Shown: positions 30,901-42,392, counted from the stretch's first letter. The stretch is 53,157 bases of DNA from Burkholderiales bacterium (GCA_019509985.1 JAEKLF010000075.1:1-53157), one strand, 5' to 3'. Program-made: numbers and translations. The notes: generated by a model from the letters alone, not told the origin.

Positions 30901-31517
30901 AGATCGTCTTCGACTTTGGTGGCGTGTTGTTCCGTTGGCATCCGGCCAGCTTCCTTGCGCGCCTTTGGCCGCATCGTGTCGAAACGCTGGAGCAGGGCGC
31001 CGCCGTCGCGGCGCAGTTCTTCCAGAACTACGGTGGCGACTGGGGTCTGTTCGACCAGGGCCTGATCAGTGCCGATGAGGTCGTACGCCGCGTTGCCGCG
31101 CGCACCGGCTGGCCCGTGGGCGAAGTCGCCGCCGTCGTGCGTGCGGTGCCGGACGAGCTGATGCTGATCCCCGCCACCGCAGTGCTCATTCGCGACCTGC
31201 GCGCGGCGGGCCACACATTGCATTTCCTGTCGAACATGCCGGTGCCGTTTGCCGACCACCTGGCGCGCAGCCATCCGCTGCACGAGTGGTTCGAGTCGGG
31301 CCTGTTCTCGGGCCACGTCAAGCAGATCAAGCCGGGCGTGGAGATCTTCAGCCTGGCCGAGCGGCGTTTCGGTGCCAAGCCCGAGGAGCTGCTCTTCCTG
31401 GACGATCATCCGGCCAATGTCGATGCGGCGCTGGCGCGCGACTGGCAGGCGTTCTTGTTCACCGATGCCGCGAGTGCGCGGCGCGAACTGGTGTCGCGGC
31501 GGCTGCTGAACGCCTGA
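30897..31517 (+). CDS. HAD-family hydrolase (YihX-like)
   Basis: A 206-residue HAD-IA phosphatase. Motif I is FDFGGVLF: the nucleophile Asp6 is present, while the usual second Asp is Gly, as in the YihX subgroup (FDLGNV). Later motifs are LHFLSNMP (motif II Ser), the Lys in HVKQIKPGVEIF and the acidic LLFLDDHPANVDAA. The 4-base overlap with pgi and the tal-pgi context suggest a sugar-phosphate substrate such as glucose 1-phosphate (the YihX substrate), but this is inference. It ends exactly where the convergent yacG ends (TGATCA). Confidence 0.85.
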   Translation: MKIVFDFGGVLFRWHPASFLARLWPHRVETLEQGAAVAAQFFQNYGGDWGLFDQGLISADEVVRRVAARTGWPVGEVAAVVRAVPDELMLIPATAVLIRDLRAAGHTLHFLSNMPVPFADHLARSHPLHEWFESGLFSGHVKQIKPGVEIFSLAERRFGAKPEELLFLDDHPANVDAALARDWQAFLFTDAASARRELVSRRLLNA

Positions 31518-31733
31518 TCAGTGCACGAGCGGCTCGCCGCCGGGTCCGAGCTCATCGGGATCCTCCGGTGGCGTCGCCGGCACGCGGAAGCTCTCGCTGG
31601 CCCAGGCGCCGAGGTCGATCTGGCGGCAGCGCTCGCTGCAGAACGGTCGCCACTTGTTGCTGGGTGCGAACACGCTGTCGCCACCGCATTGCGGGCAGCG
31701 CACGATGCGCTCACCTTGGGCGTTCGTCTTCAT
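31518..31733 (-). CDS. yacG: DNA gyrase inhibitor / zinc-binding protein YacG
   Basis: A 71-residue zinc protein with Cys ligands in CPQCGG and [12 protein letters not shown], the hallmark of YacG, which binds GyrB and inhibits gyrase. The family is usually 60-70 residues. The start ATG overlaps the zapD stop as ATGA. It is the last gene of the pilB-pilC-pilD-coaE-zapD-yacG block. Confidence 0.93.
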   Translation of the reverse strand: MKTNAQGERIVRCPQCGGDSVFAPSNKWRPFCSERCRQIDLGAWASESFRVPATPPEDPDELGPGGEPLVH

Positions 31734-32485
31734 GCGCAGAGGGTCAATTCAAAGGCCGTGTCTTCCTGAGCCAGCTTGAGCCGGCCTTCCTCGTCCTGAC
31801 GCATCAGGCGGATGGAGATCATCAGCCGGTGGCCGGAGATTTCGGGAATCAGGCCCAGGCTGGGGTCGATGCGCATGCGCAGCAGCTGGTAGACGCGGCC
31901 GGCGGGCAGGCTTTGCTGGAACTGGCCCGCCGTGGCCGCGACCTTGTGCGGCGCGCCCGAGTCGCGCAGCAGGCCGAGCAGCACCTGCAGCGCCTCAGCC
32001 ATCGGCATCAAGGTCAGGGCCCAGGTCATCAGGTCCTTGCGACGGCGCACCGGCAGCAGTTGCTGCCAGTTGTAGTAGGCCGGAAGGTCGAACTCGCAGG
32101 TGCCGCCAGGGATGCTGATGCGGCTGCGGATGCTCATCAGCCAGTCGTTGCTGGTCAGCGCCGCGCCGGCCTTGCCGGCCAGTGCGTTGAGGCGCTGGAA
32201 GGCGCCGTCGATGCGGCCGACGACTTCGTCCAATCGTGCTTCCTCGACGCCGGGATTGCCGCGGTAGGCGTTGAACTGGGCCTTGTGGCGCTCGAGCTCC
32301 TTGAGCAGGTCGCTCTTCAGGTCGGCGCGCGAGGCCACGTCCATGATTTCGAACAGCGTGACCAGCGCGAAGTGATGGTCCAGCGCGGTCTCGCGCTCCA
32401 TCAGCGCGCCAAGGCGATCGAACAGATGCTCGAGGCGCAGCATCGTGCGGATGCTCTCGTTGAACGGGTACTCGTACAGGACCAA
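31730..32485 (-). CDS. zapD: Cell division protein ZapD
   Basis: A 251-residue protein that cross-links FtsZ filaments at the division ring. The product matches ZapD (YacF) throughout: [20 protein letters not shown] at the N-terminus, [13 protein letters not shown] in the middle, and [12 protein letters not shown] near the end. The start is TTG at 32485; no ATG or GTG exists near it, and homologues begin with (M)xLYEYPFNE. It lies 24 bases after coaE. Confidence 0.93.
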   Translation of the reverse strand: MVLYEYPFNESIRTMLRLEHLFDRLGALMERETALDHHFALVTLFEIMDVASRADLKSDLLKELERHKAQFNAYRGNPGVEEARLDEVVGRIDGAFQRLNALAGKAGAALTSNDWLMSIRSRISIPGGTCEFDLPAYYNWQQLLPVRRRKDLMTWALTLMPMAEALQVLLGLLRDSGAPHKVAATAGQFQQSLPAGRVYQLLRMRIDPSLGLIPEISGHRLMISIRLMRQDEEGRLKLAQEDTAFELTLCA

Positions 32486-32509
32486 GTGGCGCCTCGGATT
32501 GGACTGCGG

Positions 32510-33115
32510 TCAGGGCGCAGCGATTGTTTCACAGCCCCAGCGTACAGCCAGGCTCAGTACTTCGTTTCTGAGCGTGACAAGCGAGACACCGTCGTTGACG
32601 AGCACGGCGTCGGCCGCCGCGCGGCGGGCCACGCGCGTTGTCTGCGCGGCGAGGGCGCCCTCGATGCGCTCACGCGTCCAGCCGGGGCGCCGAAGCACGC
32701 GCTCTATCTGGGTTTCGACGCTGCAGTCGACGATGAGGACGCGTGCGACGCGAGCGCGCCAGCGGCCGGATTCGACGAGCAGGGGTACGTCGAAGACGAC
32801 GAGGCGTGACGCAGCCGTTGCCGCCTCGGTCAAGGCCTGGGCCGTGATCAGCGGGTGCAGGATGGCTTCGAGGCGGCGCTTGGCGTTGGCGTCGGAAAAG
32901 GCGAGGGCCCGCATGCGCTCGCGGTCCAGGGCCCCATCCGCCGTGACGAAGCCGGCGCCGAACTGCTCGACGATGGCCGGCATGGCGGCGCCGCCGGCCA
33001 GCGTCAAGGCACGCGAGATGGCATCGGTGTCGACGACGGTGGCGCCCGCTTCGCGCAGAAAGCCGGCGACCGTGCTCTTGCCGCTGCCGATGCCGCCCGT
33101 GAGGCCGATCCTCAT
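32510..33115 (-). CDS. coaE: Dephospho-CoA kinase
   Basis: Catalyses the last step of coenzyme A synthesis. The 201-residue product opens with MRIGLTGGIGSGKSTVA (P-loop), then VVDTDAISRAL, HPLI and VFDVPLLVESG motifs of CoaE. The frame extends upstream over pilD, but ATG 33115 gives the family start and lies 7 bases after the pilD stop. A coaE gene directly after pilD is a common proteobacterial order. Confidence 0.95.
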   Translation of the reverse strand: MRIGLTGGIGSGKSTVAGFLREAGATVVDTDAISRALTLAGGAAMPAIVEQFGAGFVTADGALDRERMRALAFSDANAKRRLEAILHPLITAQALTEAATAASRLVVFDVPLLVESGRWRARVARVLIVDCSVETQIERVLRRPGWTRERIEGALAAQTTRVARRAAADAVLVNDGVSLVTLRNEVLSLAVRWGCETIAAP

Positions 33116-33122
33116 CGTGGCA

Positions 33123-34061
33123 TCAGGCCCAGCCCAGCCAGCCCAGCACGGTCTGCTGGCCCGCAAACAGCACGACGAGGCCGCCGCCTGCCAGGAAGGG
33201 GCCAAAGGGCACGTAGCGGCCTTCGCGCAATTTGGCGTTCATCTTCATCGCGATGCCGACGATGGCGCCGATGGCCGACGCGCCGAGCACGATGGGCAGG
33301 ATCATCTGCCAGCCCAGCCACGCACCCAGGGCGGCGAGCAGCTTGAAGTCGCCAAAACCCATGCCCTCCTTGCCGGTGGCAAGCTTGAACAGCCAGTAGA
33401 TGGACCACAGCGACAGGTAGCCGGCCAGCGTGCCGATCACGGCCTTGTCGAGTGGGATCGTCCAGCCCATCAACGCGGCAATGAGGCCGGCCCAAAGCAA
33501 CGGTTGGTTGATGGCGTCGGGCAGCAGCGTGGTGTCCCAGTCGATCATCGCCAGCGCGACCAGCGCGGCGACGAAGCCGCACCAGAGCAGCGTCGTCGGC
33601 TGCGCACCAAAGCGCCAGGACAGGGCTGCAAAGGCCAGACCGGTGATGGCCTCGATCAGCGGATAGCGCTTGGAGATCGGCGCCTTGCAGGCCGCGCACT
33701 TGCCGCTCAGGCGCAGCCAGCCGATGACGGGCAGGTTCTCATGCCAGCGCAACTGGTGACCGCAATGCGGACAGCGCGAACGCGGTTTGGAGATGCCGAA
33801 GGGCGGCAGGGCCTCGATCTGGGTGCCATAGACGTCGACGGCCTTGGCGAGCTTTTCAGCGTCGCTCAGTGGCACGCCGGCGCCGCGGGCCATGGCCTGC
33901 GCATCGGTCAGCTGCGCAGCCGACTCGTGCAGCCACTGGCGCTCGAGCATCAGCGGCAGGCGGTGGATGACGACGTTCAGGAAACTGCCGATGCACAGGC
34001 CGAAGACACCCAGCGCCCAAGGTGAGAGCCAGACGGACCAGTCGAGAGGGGCAAGGGGCAT
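33123..34061 (-). CDS. pilD: Type IV prepilin peptidase / N-methyltransferase PilD
   Basis: The bifunctional inner-membrane peptidase that cleaves and methylates the prepilins of this region. The 312-residue product has an N-terminal membrane segment ending CIGSFLNVVIHRLP, the cytoplasmic zinc motif CPHCGHQLRW and GKCAACK, and the two catalytic aspartates in MIDWDTTLLPD and GFGDFKLL, with several membrane helices. An insert of about 40 residues (LMLERQW onward) precedes the zinc motif. I chose ATG 34061; the frame is open to 34208 but that part lacks a membrane segment. Confidence 0.95.
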   Translation of the reverse strand: MPLAPLDWSVWLSPWALGVFGLCIGSFLNVVIHRLPLMLERQWLHESAAQLTDAQAMARGAGVPLSDAEKLAKAVDVYGTQIEALPPFGISKPRSRCPHCGHQLRWHENLPVIGWLRLSGKCAACKAPISKRYPLIEAITGLAFAALSWRFGAQPTTLLWCGFVAALVALAMIDWDTTLLPDAINQPLLWAGLIAALMGWTIPLDKAVIGTLAGYLSLWSIYWLFKLATGKEGMGFGDFKLLAALGAWLGWQMILPIVLGASAIGAIVGIAMKMNAKLREGRYVPFGPFLAGGGLVVLFAGQQTVLGWLGWA

Positions 34062-34152
34062 GGTGGCTGCGCAGTAGATCGTGATGCGGGCAGGGATCGT
34101 TCCGCATTCGAGCGGACCGATGCAGTAGCAGGGAGGCGCTCGGATCGCGCCT

Positions 34153-35373
34153 TTAGACCACCGTGCCGATCTTGAAGATGGGCAAGTACATCGACACGAC
34201 GATGCCACCGATCAAGCCGCCCAGGATGACGATGATGAAGGGCTCCATCAGGCTGGACAGCGACTTGACCGCTTCGTCCACCTCGTCCTCGTAGAACTCG
34301 GCGGCCTTGGCCAGCATGTGGTCCAGAGAACCAGACTCCTCGCCGATGGAGGCCATCTGCAGCACCATGGTCGGGAAGATGCCGGTCGTCTGCATCGACG
34401 TTGTCAGGGCGGAGCCCGTGGAGACGTCGCGCTGGATCTGCTCGGTCGCTTCGGCAAACACCGCGTTGCCGGAGGCGCCGCCGACCGAGTCCAGGGCTTC
34501 AACCAGTGGCACGCCAGCCGCGAACATCGTCGACAGCGTGCGCGTCCAGCGCGCCACTGCGGACTTGTACAGCAGGTCTCCGAACACGGGGATCTTCAGC
34601 AGGATCCGATCCATGCGCTTTTGCATCTTCTCTGATCGCTTCCAGGTCTGGAGGAAGAAATAGATGCCGCCGCCGATGGCGCCGAACATGGCCCACCACC
34701 ACTTGACGAAGAACTCCGACATTGCGATGACGATCAAGGTTGGCAGTGGCAGATCGGCACCGAAAGACGTGAACACGTCCTTGAAAGCCGGAATGACGAA
34801 GATCATGATGACCGCGACCACGATGAATGCGACAACCAGAACGGCGATCGGATAGGTCAGTGCCGACTTGATCTTGTTCTTGATCGCAACCGTCTTTTCC
34901 TGATAGATCGCAAGTCGATCCAGCAGCGCTTCCAGGATGCCGCCCGTCTCGCCGGCTTCGACGAGGTTGCAATACAGCGCATCGAAATACATCGGATGCT
35001 TGCGGAAGGCGGACGACAGGCTGGTGCCAGTCTCGACGTCCTGGCGGATGTCGTTGAGCAGGCGCGTCAGCCTCGGGTTCGGCGAGCCGCGCGCGACGAT
35101 GTCGAAGGATTGCAGCAGCGGCACGCCGGCGCGCATCATCGTCGCGAGCTGGCGCGTGAAGATGGCGATGTCCTTCTGCTTGATCGAGCTGCCGCCACTG
35201 GCGCGGCGCTTCTTCACCTTGTTGACGAGGATGCCTTGGCGACGCAGCGCGGCACTGACCATGGCCTCGCCACCTGCCCTCAATTCACCCTTGACGATCT
35301 TGCCGTTGCGGTCCTTGCCCTCCCACTCGAAGACGAAATCCTTGACGCCTTTTGCGGCGGTGGCGGTGGCCAT
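34153..35373 (-). CDS. pilC: Type IV pilus inner-membrane platform protein PilC
   Basis: The 406-residue platform protein that couples motor ATPases to pilin insertion. It has an N-terminal basic cytoplasmic part, two T2SS-F domains (IFTRQLATMMRAGVPLLQSF; WTRTLSTMFAAGVPLVEAL), and membrane segments around residues 175-220 and at the C-terminus (EPFIIVILGGLIGGIVVSMY). A GAGGAG site precedes ATG by 6 bases. It is 20 bases after pilB. The 91 bases to pilD show no clear signal. Confidence 0.96.
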   Translation of the reverse strand: MATATAAKGVKDFVFEWEGKDRNGKIVKGELRAGGEAMVSAALRRQGILVNKVKKRRASGGSSIKQKDIAIFTRQLATMMRAGVPLLQSFDIVARGSPNPRLTRLLNDIRQDVETGTSLSSAFRKHPMYFDALYCNLVEAGETGGILEALLDRLAIYQEKTVAIKNKIKSALTYPIAVLVVAFIVVAVIMIFVIPAFKDVFTSFGADLPLPTLIVIAMSEFFVKWWWAMFGAIGGGIYFFLQTWKRSEKMQKRMDRILLKIPVFGDLLYKSAVARWTRTLSTMFAAGVPLVEALDSVGGASGNAVFAEATEQIQRDVSTGSALTTSMQTTGIFPTMVLQMASIGEESGSLDHMLAKAAEFYEDEVDEAVKSLSSLMEPFIIVILGGLIGGIVVSMYLPIFKIGTVV

Positions 35374-35393
35374 GCGGTCTCCTCGGGACTGAC

Positions 35394-37151
35394 TTATTCG
35401 TTGGTTGCGGCGAGCACTTCTTCGAGCGTGGTCACGCCGATCTTGACCTTGACCAGGCCGGACTGGCGCAGATCACGCACGCCCTCCAGCTTGGCTTGGA
35501 CGGCGATGTCCATCGCCGTGCCCTCGGACAGGATGATGCGCTGGATGGCCTCGGTAATGGGCATCACTTGGTAAATGCCAACCCGGCCGCGATAGCCGTT
35601 GGTGCAGTTGCTGCAGCCGACGGCACGGAAGGGCTTCCAGCTGCCGTCGAACTCTTCCTCGACAAAGCCCGCTTTGAGGAGCGCCTCGCGCGGATATTCC
35701 GCCGGAGTCTTGCAGTTCTCACAGAGCTTGCGCACAAGGCGCTGCGCGGTGATGAGCAGCACGCTGGACGCGATGTTGAACGGTGCCACGCCCATATTGA
35801 GCAGGCGGGTCAGCGTCTTGGGCGCGTCGTTGGTGTGCAGCGTCGACATGACCATGTGGCCGGTCTGTGCAGCCTTGATCGCGATGTCGGCGGTCTCCAG
35901 GTCGCGGATTTCACCGACCATGATGATGTCCGGATCCTGGCGCAGGAAGGACTTCAGCGCTGCAGAGAAGTTGAGGCCGGCCTTGTCGTTGACGTTGACC
36001 TGGTTGATGCCCGGCAAGTTGATTTCGGCCGGATCTTCAACGGTTGAGATATTGACGCCAGGTTGGTTCAGGATGTTCAGGCAGGTGTAGAGCGACACCG
36101 TCTTGCCCGAGCCCGTCGGCCCCGTGACCAGCACCATGCCGTAGGGCCGATGGATGGCGTGCAGCAGGCGGTCACGTTCGATCTTCTCGTACCCGAGCGC
36201 CTCGATGCCCAGCTTGGCCGAAGACGAGTCCAGGATACGGATGACGATCTTCTCGCCGAAGAGCGTGGGCAGCGTGCTGACGCGGAAGTCGATGGACTTG
36301 CTGCCGAACTTCAGTTTCATGCGCCCGTCCTGGGGCACGCGGCGTTCGGCAATATCCAGCCGCGAGATCACCTTGATGCGCGAGGACAGCTTGTCCTTGA
36401 TCGCGATCGGTGGCTGCGTGATCTCGCGCAACTCGCCGTCGACGCGAAAGCGCACGCGGTAGTGGAACTCGTAGGGCTCGAAGTGCAGGTCGGAGGCGCG
36501 CAGGTTGATGGCGTCGATGAGCATCTTCTGCAAGAAGCGCACGACCGGCGCATCCTCGACGTCGCCGGCGTCCGACGATTCCTGCTGCGGCGTCGCATCT
36601 TCCTCGGCGATGTCGAAGTCGAAGTCGCCGCCGGCCATGGATTCCAGCGTCTCGGCCGCACTGGCGCCGGCGTTGGCGAGCATCTTGGCCAGCTTGTCAT
36701 GTTCGACGATGACCCACTCGGGCTGCAGTTGGGTCGCGAACTTGATGCGCTCGATGACTTCGAGCTCGGTCGGGTCTGCGCCGCCGACAAAGAGGCGGTT
36801 GCCGCGCCGTGACAGCGCCACGACCTGGTACTGCTGGGTCAACTTCGCATCGATGACGTTCTGCGGCATGCGCTGCGGGTCGATGGCCGACAGGTCCAAC
36901 AACGGCAGAGCCAAGGCGCTGGACAAGGTATGTGCCAGGTCGAACGGCGAAACCTGGCCGCTTGCGATCACGGCATTGACGAAACTGGTCTTCTTGTCTC
37001 GCGCCTGCTTGACGAGGTCTTCAGCCGCCTTGGCGGGCAGCTTGCCCGCGTGCACCAACATGCGCGCGACCCCGGACAGGGCGGACTGAAGCGGCTCGGC
37101 GAGCGTGGTTTCCACGTGCAGTTGCGTCGGCGACGGAAGAGTGAAGTCCAT
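35394..37151 (-). CDS. pilB: Type IV pilus assembly ATPase PilB
   Basis: The 585-residue extension motor. It has an N-terminal MshEN-like domain (residues about 30-170), Walker A GPTGSGKTVSLY, Asp box VEDPAEINLPGINQ, Walker B PDIIMVGEIRD, His box HMVMSTLHTNDA, and a C-terminal zinc tetracysteine (CENCK and CSNCTNGYRGR). The gene starts 121 bases before the tRNA-Pro gene on the same strand. I saw no sigma-54 element of correct spacing upstream. Confidence 0.97.
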   Translation of the reverse strand: MDFTLPSPTQLHVETTLAEPLQSALSGVARMLVHAGKLPAKAAEDLVKQARDKKTSFVNAVIASGQVSPFDLAHTLSSALALPLLDLSAIDPQRMPQNVIDAKLTQQYQVVALSRRGNRLFVGGADPTELEVIERIKFATQLQPEWVIVEHDKLAKMLANAGASAAETLESMAGGDFDFDIAEEDATPQQESSDAGDVEDAPVVRFLQKMLIDAINLRASDLHFEPYEFHYRVRFRVDGELREITQPPIAIKDKLSSRIKVISRLDIAERRVPQDGRMKLKFGSKSIDFRVSTLPTLFGEKIVIRILDSSSAKLGIEALGYEKIERDRLLHAIHRPYGMVLVTGPTGSGKTVSLYTCLNILNQPGVNISTVEDPAEINLPGINQVNVNDKAGLNFSAALKSFLRQDPDIIMVGEIRDLETADIAIKAAQTGHMVMSTLHTNDAPKTLTRLLNMGVAPFNIASSVLLITAQRLVRKLCENCKTPAEYPREALLKAGFVEEEFDGSWKPFRAVGCSNCTNGYRGRVGIYQVMPITEAIQRIILSEGTAMDIAVQAKLEGVRDLRQSGLVKVKIGVTTLEEVLAATNE

Positions 37152-37272
37152 CGATTGTGCCAGTCATGGGCGCGGCTCGAAGCAAGCGAATCCCAGGGAT
37201 AACGGCAGGATTTCAGTGCTGCCGCAGACTTGATCGTCGCGGCTTGCAGGCCCTCGTCCCGAGGGGAAGACT

Positions 37273-37349
37273 TGGTCGGGGTGAGAGGATTCGAACCTCC
37301 GGCCTCTACGTCCCGAACGTAGCGCTCTACCAGGCTAAGCTACACCCCG
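37273..37349 (-). tRNA. tRNA-Pro (anticodon CGG)
   Basis: On the minus strand the 77 bases fold as a cloverleaf: acceptor CGGGGTG with CACCCCG, anticodon stem CTACG/CGTAG with loop TTCGGGA (anticodon CGG, reading CCG), the T-loop GGTTCGAATCC, discriminator A, and an encoded CCA (37273-37275). It lies between ispB and pilB. Confidence 0.95.
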
Positions 37350-37381
37350 ATGTCTTCTGTCGAGCTGATTTCCCGAAGAAA

Positions 37382-38377
37382 TCAGGAATGTCGCTCAACC
37401 GACTGAATTGCGAATTCTAGCAGAGATTCTGTCCACTTGTTGCGAGGTAGCAGCTGAAGACATTCACTGGCGTATCTGGCCTCGGTGCGTGCGGCCTCTC
37501 GCGTCGACTCCAGCGCGCCGGTTGAGCGCACTATCTCGACGATCTCCTGCAGCTTCTCCTGCTCGCCTTCCTCGATGGCATGACGCAGCAGAGCGCGCTG
37601 CTCTGGCGTGGCGCGTTCCATCGCGATCAGCAATGGCAGGGTGGTCTTGCCTTCGCGCAGGTCATCGCCAATGTTCTTGCCGAGTTCGTGCGTATCGCCC
37701 TCGTAGTCCAGCACATCGTCGATAAGCTGGAAGGACGTGCCGAGCGCGCGGCCGTAAGCGGCGCAAGCCTCCTCGACTTCGGGCGTTGCATTGGCGAGCA
37801 CCGCGCCGAGGCGGGCGCTGGCTTCGAAGAGCTTGGCCGTCTTGAATCGGATGACGCGCAGATAGCTTTCCACGCTGATGTCCGGGTCGTGCATGTTCAT
37901 CAGCTGCAGGACTTCACCCTCGGCGATGACATTGGTCGCCTCGGCCAGCACTTCCAGCACGCGCATGCGGTCCACCGACACCATCATCTGGAAGGCGCGC
38001 GAATAGAGGAAATCGCCTACCAGCACGCTGGCCGCGTTGCCGAACAGCGCGTTCGCGGTCGGCTTGCCGCGGCGCAAAGAAGATTCATCGACGACGTCGT
38101 CGTGCAACAGCGTCGCGGTGTGGATGAATTCGACGACAGCCGCCAGTTCGAAGCGTGCCGGTTGATCGAAGCCCAGCGCGTTGGCGAACAGCAACACCAG
38201 CTTGGGCCGCATGCGCTTGCCGCCGGCATGCACGATGTAGTGGGCGATCTGGTCGATCAGCGCCACGTTGGAGCTGAGGCGCTGAGCGATGACGGCGTCG
38301 ACCTGGGCCATTTCGGCGGCCAGCAGGGCGAGGACCTCGGTAACTTGGGATGGGGGCGAGGCTGACTCGACGCGCAC
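37382..38377 (-). CDS. ispB: Octaprenyl diphosphate synthase
   Basis: A trans-polyprenyl synthase that makes the ubiquinone side chain. The 331-residue product has the two Asp-rich motifs LLHDDVVDESSLRRG and LIDDVLDYEGD and the GGKRMRPKLVLL segment. The start is GTG at 38377. It is divergent from rplU, the usual arrangement in Proteobacteria. The tRNA-Pro follows after 32 bases. Confidence 0.95.
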   Translation of the reverse strand: MRVESASPPSQVTEVLALLAAEMAQVDAVIAQRLSSNVALIDQIAHYIVHAGGKRMRPKLVLLFANALGFDQPARFELAAVVEFIHTATLLHDDVVDESSLRRGKPTANALFGNAASVLVGDFLYSRAFQMMVSVDRMRVLEVLAEATNVIAEGEVLQLMNMHDPDISVESYLRVIRFKTAKLFEASARLGAVLANATPEVEEACAAYGRALGTSFQLIDDVLDYEGDTHELGKNIGDDLREGKTTLPLLIAMERATPEQRALLRHAIEEGEQEKLQEIVEIVRSTGALESTREAARTEARYASECLQLLPRNKWTESLLEFAIQSVERHS

Positions 38378-38491
38378 TCTGGACTCTCAAGCAAGGGATT
38401 GGGGATTATAGAAACGGTGATCGCCCACTCCCGGCCGGGTCGATCGAGCGTTGCCAGCGCACAGCTCGCGAAAGACGCGGAGCCTCGCCCA

Positions 38492-38521
38492 TTGCCTTGC
38501 CTTTGCTGCACAGGGTATACT
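38492..38521 (+). promoter_or_regulatory. Promoter of rplU-rpmA
   Basis: TTGCCT (38492-38497) and TATACT (38516-38521) are 18 bases apart. Both are close to the sigma-70 consensus and face rplU. The predicted start near 38528 leaves a leader of about 148 bases containing a short hairpin (CGTGCG/CGCACG, 38552-38566). The rest of the ispB-rplU spacer shows no gene. Confidence 0.65.
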
Positions 38522-38675
38522 CTCGGGCTCTTTGCAATTCGTGCGCCCTGGCGTGCGTGTCGCACGGAGACAAAATCGACAAAAAGGCCCGACGAGGGCG
38601 GCGCACCACGTGAAAACGGGAATGCAAGGCCGCTGGAGCTGGGTGAATGCACTTCACAGGTGCGAAAGGAAGAAC

Positions 38676-38987
38676 ATGTACGCGGTCATCAAAACCGGCG
38701 GCAAGCAGTACAAGGTTGCTGCTGGCGAAAAGATCAAGGTCGAGTTGCTCGACGCGGAAGTCGGCGCAGAGGTCACCATCGACCAAGTGCTGGCAGTTGG
38801 CAGCGGCGACGGCCTGACGGTCGGCGCTCCGCTAGTCGCTGGCGCCACCGTCAGCGCCAAGGTCATCAGCCATGGCAAGCACGACAAGGTTCGCATCTTC
38901 AAGATGCGCCGTCGCAAGCACTATAAGAAGAGCCAAGGCCATCGCCAGAACTACACCGAGCTGGAAATCAGCGCGGTCAACGGCTGA
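38676..38987 (+). CDS. rplU: 50S ribosomal protein L21
   Basis: A 103-residue L21: [20 protein letters not shown] at the start, [20 protein letters not shown] near the end. A longer open frame to 38451 is ignored because ATG 38676 has an AAGGA site and gives exact family length. rpmA follows after 37 bases. Confidence 0.98.
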   Translation: MYAVIKTGGKQYKVAAGEKIKVELLDAEVGAEVTIDQVLAVGSGDGLTVGAPLVAGATVSAKVISHGKHDKVRIFKMRRRKHYKKSQGHRQNYTELEISAVNG

Positions 38988-39024
38988 TTCCAGTCGTCTT
39001 TCGCTAATTTCTAGGAGCTAACTC

Positions 39025-39288
39025 ATGGCACAGAAAAAAGGCGGCGGTTCCACACGGAACGGCCGCGATTCCAAGCCCAAGATGCTGGGCGTCAAGGCTT
39101 ACGGCGGTCAGGTGATCTCGGCCGGTTCCATCATCGTGCGTCAGCGCGGCACCAAGTTCCATGCTGGCACCAATGTCGGCATGGGCAAGGACCACACGCT
39201 GTTCGCGCTGGTCGATGGCCACGTGTCCTTCGCCATCAAGGGCGAAAAGAACCGCCAGACCGTCATCATCACGCCGCTGGCGGCTTGA
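39025..39288 (+). CDS. rpmA: 50S ribosomal protein L27
   Basis: An 87-residue L27 with [28 protein letters not shown] and [10 protein letters not shown], all canonical. No extra N-terminal cleavage extension is present, as expected outside Firmicutes. AGGAG precedes the ATG. A strong terminator follows. Confidence 0.98.
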   Translation: MAQKKGGGSTRNGRDSKPKMLGVKAYGGQVISAGSIIVRQRGTKFHAGTNVGMGKDHTLFALVDGHVSFAIKGEKNRQTVIITPLAA

Positions 39289-39331
39289 TGACTGCGTGAT
39301 CCGGGACGGGTCAACCGCCCGGACACACCCC

Positions 39332-39362
39332 AAGCCCCGGCCTGCCGGGGCTTTTGTTTTTT
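39332..39362 (+). terminator. Rho-independent terminator after rpmA
   Basis: AAGCCCCGG (39332-39340), loop CCTG, CCGGGGCTT (39345-39353), then a T-rich run ttgtttttt. It is the clearest intrinsic terminator in the window and separates the ribosomal pair from obgE. Confidence 0.9.
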
Positions 39363-39381
39363 GGAAAGTCCGCTGCGCTGA

Positions 39382-41606
<2,225 letters not shown>

Positions 41607-41616
41607 CCGGGCCGAA

Positions 41617-41633
41617 TTGCGGCGAAGCCGCAA
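41617..41633. terminator. Hairpin between convergent proB and rppH
   Basis: TTGCGGC-GAA-GCCGCAA is a perfect 7-bp stem with a GAA triloop, 10 bases after the proB stop and 30 before the rppH end. It lacks a T tract. Confidence 0.45.
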
Positions 41634-41663
41634 CCTGGTCCCTCCGCCAGGAGCGCTGCCGCC

Positions 41664-42251
41664 TCAGGTCTGCTCGCCGTCTGGCGGCACCGCCGTCTCC
41701 AGCGGCATGGGTCCGCTCTGACGCGGCTCCCGGTGCGTCGGCCGCATGCCGGCGCGCAGGTAGCGGTTGTGGTGGTTGATGCGCGGCAGGTAGCGCGCGA
41801 GTTCCGTCAGCGCCATCTCGTAGACGCCGCGCTTGAATTCGATGACGGCCTCCAGCGGCACCCAGTATTCGTTCCAGCGCCAGGCATCGAACTCGGGGTG
41901 GTCGGTGGCGCGCAGGTTCATGTCACAGTCGCGGCCCACCATCTGCAGCAGGAACCAGATCTGTTTCTGGCCCTTGTAATGGCCACGCGCATCGCGCCGG
42001 ATGAAGTGCTCGGGCACCTCGTAGCGCAGCCAGTCACGCGTCCTCGCGATGATGCGCACATGCTCTGGGATGAGCCCCACCTCTTCGTGGAGCTCTCGGA
42101 ACATCGCCTGCTCAGGCGTCTCGCCGTGTTTGATGCCCCCTTGCGGGAACTGCCACGAATGCGTCCGGATGCGTTTGCCCCAGAACACCTCGTTGCGTTG
42201 GTTGAGCAGGATGATGCCGACGTTGGGGCGGAAGCCTTCACGGTCGAGCAT
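41664..42251 (-). CDS. rppH: RNA pyrophosphohydrolase RppH
   Basis: A Nudix enzyme that removes pyrophosphate from mRNA 5' ends and so starts decay. The 195-residue product opens [17 protein letters not shown] and has an exact Nudix box, [23 protein letters not shown] in parts: GGIKHGE and RELHEEVGL. The C-terminal tail after about residue 160 is unconserved. I chose ATG 42251, with GAGG upstream, and not the TTG at 42263. It is divergent from proS. Confidence 0.95.
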   Translation of the reverse strand: MLDREGFRPNVGIILLNQRNEVFWGKRIRTHSWQFPQGGIKHGETPEQAMFRELHEEVGLIPEHVRIIARTRDWLRYEVPEHFIRRDARGHYKGQKQIWFLLQMVGRDCDMNLRATDHPEFDAWRWNEYWVPLEAVIEFKRGVYEMALTELARYLPRINHHNRYLRAGMRPTHREPRQSGPMPLETAVPPDGEQT

Positions 42252-42352
42252 AATCAACCTCAAATCTCTAGTTGGTTCGATTATTGCATCGGGCCGCGAT
42301 TGCGGTAGCGCCCTCGCTAACCCGAAGATTTCTCCCTGTTTTGTCGTGACTT

Positions 42353-42372
42353 GGCCGGGTTTTCACCCGGCC
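42353..42372 (+). repeat. Hairpin in the proS leader
   Basis: GGCCGGGT-TTTC-ACCCGGCC is a perfect 8-bp stem with a 4-base loop ending 20 bases before the proS ATG. It is not followed by a T tract, so it is more likely a leader structure than a terminator. Confidence 0.5.
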
Positions 42373-42392
42373 TTCGCATTCCGGTCCGCCCC

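Noticed and set aside
37152..37272. Possible sigma-54 promoter upstream of pilB (tgggattcgcttgct)
   Set aside because: The GG to GC distance is 9 bases, whereas sigma-54 promoters need exactly 10.
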